From: Lacticaseibacillus zeae DSM 20178 = KCTC 3804
Lineage (GTDB): Bacteria; Bacillota; Bacilli; Lactobacillales; Lactobacillaceae
Length of the DNA stretch: 64,000 nucleotides
Reading direction: 5' to 3'
Assembly (NCBI RefSeq): GCF_000260435.1
Contig: NZ_BACQ01000052.1
Coordinates: 21,159-85,158, forward strand
Below the pieces are notes generated by a model. It searched no databases, was not told where the DNA came from, and saw only the letters and a list, made by a program, of their open reading frames with translations. Below are positions 61,222-64,000 of the stretch, one piece after another. The position numbers and the translations under genes were made by a program. Positions within the stretch are counted from its first letter, which is position 1. The number at the start of each line of letters is the position of its first letter.

Positions 61222-61927
61222 AAACATCATGTCCTTTGCCGGGATGCGCCTTAAGCCAGTTGTTTTCGGCTTCCGTTAAGCGTAAATAGCGCGGCACAAA
61301 ATCATAGACAGAAACCGGTGGTAAATCTTTGCCTAGCTGACCCAGTCGTAACGCTTGCGGCAGATTTAACCAATCTGGGGCAAAATGAGCCAAACCGCCC
61401 AATGCCTCGATAATCTGTCCGCGAAACATCGCTGCATCGGATCCGACAAAGATGACCGGCTGCCGCAACGTTGTCAACTCGGTGAGTAAAAGCGTCAGCG
61501 GAACGTGACGATCCGTGACCACATTGATCAGTTGGCCTTTGTCCCACTGGTAAACACCTGTGAAGACATTGTTGCGCCGCGCATTCATAATCGGCACAAT
61601 CATGGCTTTTGTGTCCGTGATATTAGCCGCTAACACTTCTAGACTGGAGACACCGACCAATGCGATGTTCAGCGTGTATGCCAGAGTTTTTCCGGTAGTC
61701 ACGGCAATGCGGATGCCCGTGTAGGAACCCGGACCGTCCGCAACAATAATTTTATCAAGATCTTCAGGTTGCAGGCCACTTGCCGCAACCAAATCATCAA
61801 TGGTCGGTAATAACTGTTCACTATGAGTCCGCTCATGATTAATGGTCGTCTGCGCCAATAACCGATCATTGTCCAACACGGCAACCGACATCGCCTCATT
61901 TGAGGTATCAAGTGCTAATAATCGCAT
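61205..61927 (-). CDS. tsaB: tRNA threonylcarbamoyladenosine synthesis protein TsaB
   Basis: 240 residues. The N-terminal RLLALDTSNEAMSVAV and the GPGSYTGIRI motif mark TsaB. It lacks catalytic metal ligands and activates TsaD. GGAGG lies 8 nt before the ATG. It opens the tsaB-rimI-tsaD operon, 149 bp downstream of the membrane protein gene. Confidence 0.95.
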   Translation of the reverse strand: MRLLALDTSNEAMSVAVLDNDRLLAQTTINHERTHSEQLLPTIDDLVAASGLQPEDLDKIIVADGPGSYTGIRIAVTTGKTLAYTLNIALVGVSSLEVLAANITDTKAMIVPIMNARRNNVFTGVYQWDKGQLINVVTDRHVPLTLLLTELTTLRQPVIFVGSDAAMFRGQIIEALGGLAHFAPDWLNLPQALRLGQLGKDLPPVSVYDFVPRYLRLTEAENNWLKAHPGKGHDVYVEKV

Positions 61928-62076
61928 AATTCAGGCCTCCCTTCGGCGATACAATCATGGCAATAGTTTATCACAAATGGCCTTAGAGCGTGAGTGGTAT
62001 ATTCGTGCGGCTGCATACAGGCCGCTAAGCAGCCCGCCTCTCATCGAACCAAACGAACCCCAAGCATGACCCTCAA

Positions 62077-62688
62077 CTACAAGGATAACCACGCTTCGCC
62101 GGGATTAGGCAGTTCCCCGTTCAACGCCGCAAGCAAAATGAGAATGCTACCAATCATTAAAAGAATCTGTAAAAGAATCTTAAGCCATAAGCGTTGATGA
62201 ATGATATTTTCCGGCGTCCAGTACAAGTCCGCGGCACTTTGGATCCCGGTCGCCTTGTTGGCAGCAAGCAGCTGATCGTGCAACCATTTTGCCAGCCACA
62301 TCCAGGCAAACCCGGCAACGACCGCACTGATGGCCAGTACCCACAACGCTTGATTGCGCGTGGTTAAATAATCTGCCGTAAAAATATATAATCGCCTAAT
62401 AAGCGGCAAGTGACTCAGTTCGTTGTAAAACTGATTCCCAATCGCAAAAGCGAACGCTAAGCCGCTGATCCAACTGCCTGTCAGTCCGACACGGCGGATC
62501 TGCTGCGCCAAAGCATTTTCACGATATAAGTTGCGGACATACGTTTTCCGGCCAGTACGTACCTGATTCGGGTACATCATCTTGTGCGTCGTCAGCTGCA
62601 TAGCGACAATTTTACGCTCCAAGGACCACGCCCATAAACCGGTTCCGGCCAATGCGACCGCGACCAGACCAAGCAATAAAAGATCCAT
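62077..62688 (-). CDS. Membrane protein of unknown function (203 aa)
   Basis: 203 residues with about four helices: an N-terminal anchor (about 3-22), two in the middle, and one near the C-terminus (about 168-190). Charged loops alternate (RTGRKTYVRNLYREN). No family is recognised. AAGGCGGACG precedes the ATG. It lies upstream of tsaB on the same strand and may share its transcript. Confidence 0.7.
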   Translation of the reverse strand: MDLLLLGLVAVALAGTGLWAWSLERKIVAMQLTTHKMMYPNQVRTGRKTYVRNLYRENALAQQIRRVGLTGSWISGLAFAFAIGNQFYNELSHLPLIRRLYIFTADYLTTRNQALWVLAISAVVAGFAWMWLAKWLHDQLLAANKATGIQSAADLYWTPENIIHQRLWLKILLQILLMIGSILILLAALNGELPNPGEAWLSL

Positions 62689-62781
62689 CGTCCGCCTTCC
62701 TTTCCAGAAACTTTGATTCGCCTATTTTAGCAATTAATCCGGTGAGTGACCAGTCAGACGAATCAGATGGCTCTCATAGAA

Positions 62782-62898
62782 AACGCGTTCTCTGGCGCAG
62801 AAGTCTGCGTGTAAGGACCTTGGTCGCAATGGCCAAAGCCCGGCCATCACGCCCAAGGCCACTTACACTCCGACTTCTAACCGCGCCAGTTCACGCTC
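62782..62898 (-). repeat. Family A palindromic repeat, copy A9
   Basis: A 117-bp palindrome (ACGCGTTCTCTGGCGCAGAAG and GCGCCAGTTCACGCTC arms) nearly identical to A4/A5. It lies 2 bp beyond the T-tract of the folT terminator. The 62689-62992 gap contains little else. Confidence 0.9.
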
Positions 62899-62900
62899 TC

Positions 62901-62961
62901 AAAAAAGCAGCAGCAACCTTCTCAGTCACCTAGAAGATGACCGAGAAACTTGCCACTGCTT
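62901..62961 (-). terminator. Terminator of folT
   Basis: On the minus strand AAGCAGTGGCAAGTTTCTCGG pairs imperfectly with CTGAGAAGGTTGCTGCTGCTT, followed by six Ts. It lies about 32 bp past the stop. Confidence 0.85.
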
Positions 62962-62992
62962 ATCTAACCGTTTTTTAAAAGACAATCGTCAA

Positions 62993-63511
62993 TTAAAGAT
63001 GCGGCCGAATCCGTTCGACGGCTTTTAACGTCCCATAAGACAGTGCCGTCTGGATCGGTAACATGACCACGTTCTTAATCGTTCGTGGCCAAATAATTCC
63101 CTGCCAAGGCGTCCCCATCATGTTCAGCCACAGCGTTGTCAAAATGACATTACTGATCAGCAACACCAACCCGACACCAAGTAACGTCCGCATAACCGTT
63201 ACCTTCTTGCCGTGGAAGAACATGCCGTAAATCATTGCAGCAATTGCGGCACTAAACGTGAACCCGGGAAAATTGGCGCCTGGATTGAAGACCATAATCG
63301 ACAACTGGTCATTCAAGGCAGCGGCGCCCGCGGCCAGCCATGGTCCGAAATAATACCCCATCAAAATGGTGGCGAAAAATGCCGGACTAATCTTCAACCA
63401 TGGTGTACCAAAAGAAAAACGACCCAAAACAATCTGCATCGCCATCAACATGGCCATATACACGATGTTTCGAGTGGAAAGCTTGGGACTACTAAACGAT
63501 AAAACTTGCAT
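62993..63511 (-). CDS. folT: Folate ECF transporter S component (FolT)
   Basis: 172 residues, about six helices. [20 protein letters not shown] and [17 protein letters not shown] are typical of folate S components (TIGR04518-like). It binds folate and works with the shared ECF module. The frame opens at a TTG at 63520, but GGAGA lies 9 nt before the ATG at 63511, which I chose. The leader contains a THF riboswitch, which independently supports a folate substrate. Confidence 0.93.
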   Translation of the reverse strand: MQVLSFSSPKLSTRNIVYMAMLMAMQIVLGRFSFGTPWLKISPAFFATILMGYYFGPWLAAGAAALNDQLSIMVFNPGANFPGFTFSAAIAAMIYGMFFHGKKVTVMRTLLGVGLVLLISNVILTTLWLNMMGTPWQGIIWPRTIKNVVMLPIQTALSYGTLKAVERIRPHL

Positions 63512-63522
63512 AAGCTGCAATC

Positions 63523-63557
63523 TCCTTTTTTGCGGAGACGCCTAAATATCAGGCGAA
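63523..63557 (-). promoter_or_regulatory. Expression platform hairpins before folT
   Basis: On the minus strand CGCCTGATATTTAGGCG forms a stem, followed by TCTCC-GCAAAAAA-GGAGA, which pairs with the folT Shine-Dalgarno. This arrangement suits translational control by the riboswitch just upstream. Confidence 0.65.
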
Positions 63558-63640
63558 TGCGGCATCTGCACCGCGACTTTCGTCTTCGTCTGTCGTTCAC
63601 ATTCCGTTCCAGCAGCACTTAACGCGCAGATACCTACTCC
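63551..63640 (-). promoter_or_regulatory. Tetrahydrofolate (THF) riboswitch
   Basis: The minus strand carries GGAGTAGG, GCGTTAAGTG, ACGAAG, CGCGGTG and GCCGCATTCGCC in the order of the class I THF riboswitch aptamer (as in Eubacterium siraeum: GCGUUAAGUG, ACGAAGCGAGAGCGCGGUG and GCAUCCGC). It sits directly before folT. THF binding should reduce folT translation. Confidence 0.9.
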
Positions 63641-63743
63641 TAGATTTTGTCACGAGTTCTATCGTACACCGAAAGTTAACCAAAGGGAACCCCTTAAACG
63701 TTCGCATCATCACTTAAAGGCATGCTCAACTCTTGACATCATC

Positions 63744-63818
63744 GTGAAAATTATCTCACGACTTTCTCGGTATTTTTTAGCGCTACACCAAGTCTGCTAC
63801 CAGATTGGTCCGCTAAAA
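63744..63818. other. Two stacked hairpins of unknown role upstream of folT
   Basis: TCGTGA-N8-TCACGA forms a short inverted repeat (63744-63763). A larger stem follows: TTTTAGCG with CGCTAAAA as outer pair and ACCAAgTCTG with CAGATTGGT inside (63775-63818). No T-tract follows. The 63641-63880 stretch holds no open reading frame. Confidence 0.5.
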
Positions 63819-63880
63819 TGATGCCTCGTAAGCAAATTTTTCTTAGTTGCTCAAAACTCCCTGAAAAAGGGATTCCCTCA

Positions 63881-63919
63881 AAAGCGGTGTACTCAGAACT
63901 AGGAGTGCACCGCTAGTTT
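63881..63919 (+). terminator. Intrinsic terminator without an identified upstream gene
   Basis: AGCGGTGTACTC pairs with GGAGTGCACCGCT, followed by AGTTTTG. On the minus strand it ends CCGCTTTTGA, a shorter T-tract. No plus-strand gene precedes it within 5 kb. Confidence 0.6.
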
Positions 63920-63924
63920 TGTGT

Positions 63925-64000
63925 GAGCGTGAGCAGGAGCGCTTAGAAATCGGAGTGTAAGTGACCTTAAAGCCTAAATGGCTGGGCTTTGGCCATTTAG
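63925..64000 (+). repeat. Family A palindromic repeat, copy A10, cut by window end
   Basis: Reads GAGCGTGAGCAGGAGCGCTT and continues AGAAATCGGAGTGTAAGTG, closely matching A3. It begins 4 bp after the T-tract at 63917-63920. The distal half is beyond the window. Confidence 0.8.

Overview
The window is chromosomal DNA of a low-to-mid GC Gram-positive lactic acid bacterium. It most resembles the Lacticaseibacillus casei/paracasei/rhamnosus group, judged from gene content and protein style only: a beta-glucoside PTS with a LicT-type antiterminator, cydABCD without other respiratory genes, groESL with a CIRCE element, mutS-mutL-maf, rex, a THF-riboswitch-controlled FolT and many ABC transporters. 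Shine-Dalgarno sites are strong (AGGAGG/AAAGG) and TTG/GTG starts are common. I see no prophage, insertion sequence, CRISPR array or rRNA operon.

Layout. 1-6.8 kb: a P-type cation ATPase cut by the window edge, then a licT-bglP-bgl operon read leftward, with promoter, cre site, RAT antiterminator and terminator all visible in the leader. 6.9-8.9 kb: an alpha/beta hydrolase divergent from a TetR regulator, with a perfect palindromic operator between. 8.9-19 kb: a heterodimeric ABC exporter pair, a NusG-domain-II membrane protein and cydABCD (cytochrome bd and its CydDC exporter). 19-31 kb: nucleoside salvage (pdp, add), small unknown genes, DMT exporter, Tag glycosylase, universal stress protein, XRE regulator, tyrosine phosphatase, queG, bioY, and an aldo-keto reductase with a MerR regulator. 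31-41 kb: a lone tRNA-Asn, a methyltransferase-like protein, a secreted SH3/3D cell-wall protein, a class I amidotransferase beside a PARG-type ADP-ribose glycohydrolase, a CNNM-type transporter, an acyltransferase with a DUF915-like hydrolase, and an MFS pump with its small partner. 41-53 kb: mutS-mutL-maf, a KimA-like potassium importer, groES-groEL, a CPBP protein and an LCP cell-wall ligase. 53-64 kb: a YtrA-type GntR regulator with an ABC pair, rex, an ABC-F protein, a PTS IIB, tsaB-rimI-tsaD, a membrane protein and folT.

The least ordinary content lies between the genes. Two families of long imperfect palindromes recur. Family A (about 97-125 bp, about 10 copies) usually begins within 2-7 bp after the T-tract of an intrinsic terminator and in a fixed orientation to it. 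Family B (about 181-185 bp, three copies) lies between convergent genes, again with fixed polarity. Neither matches a named element that I recognise.
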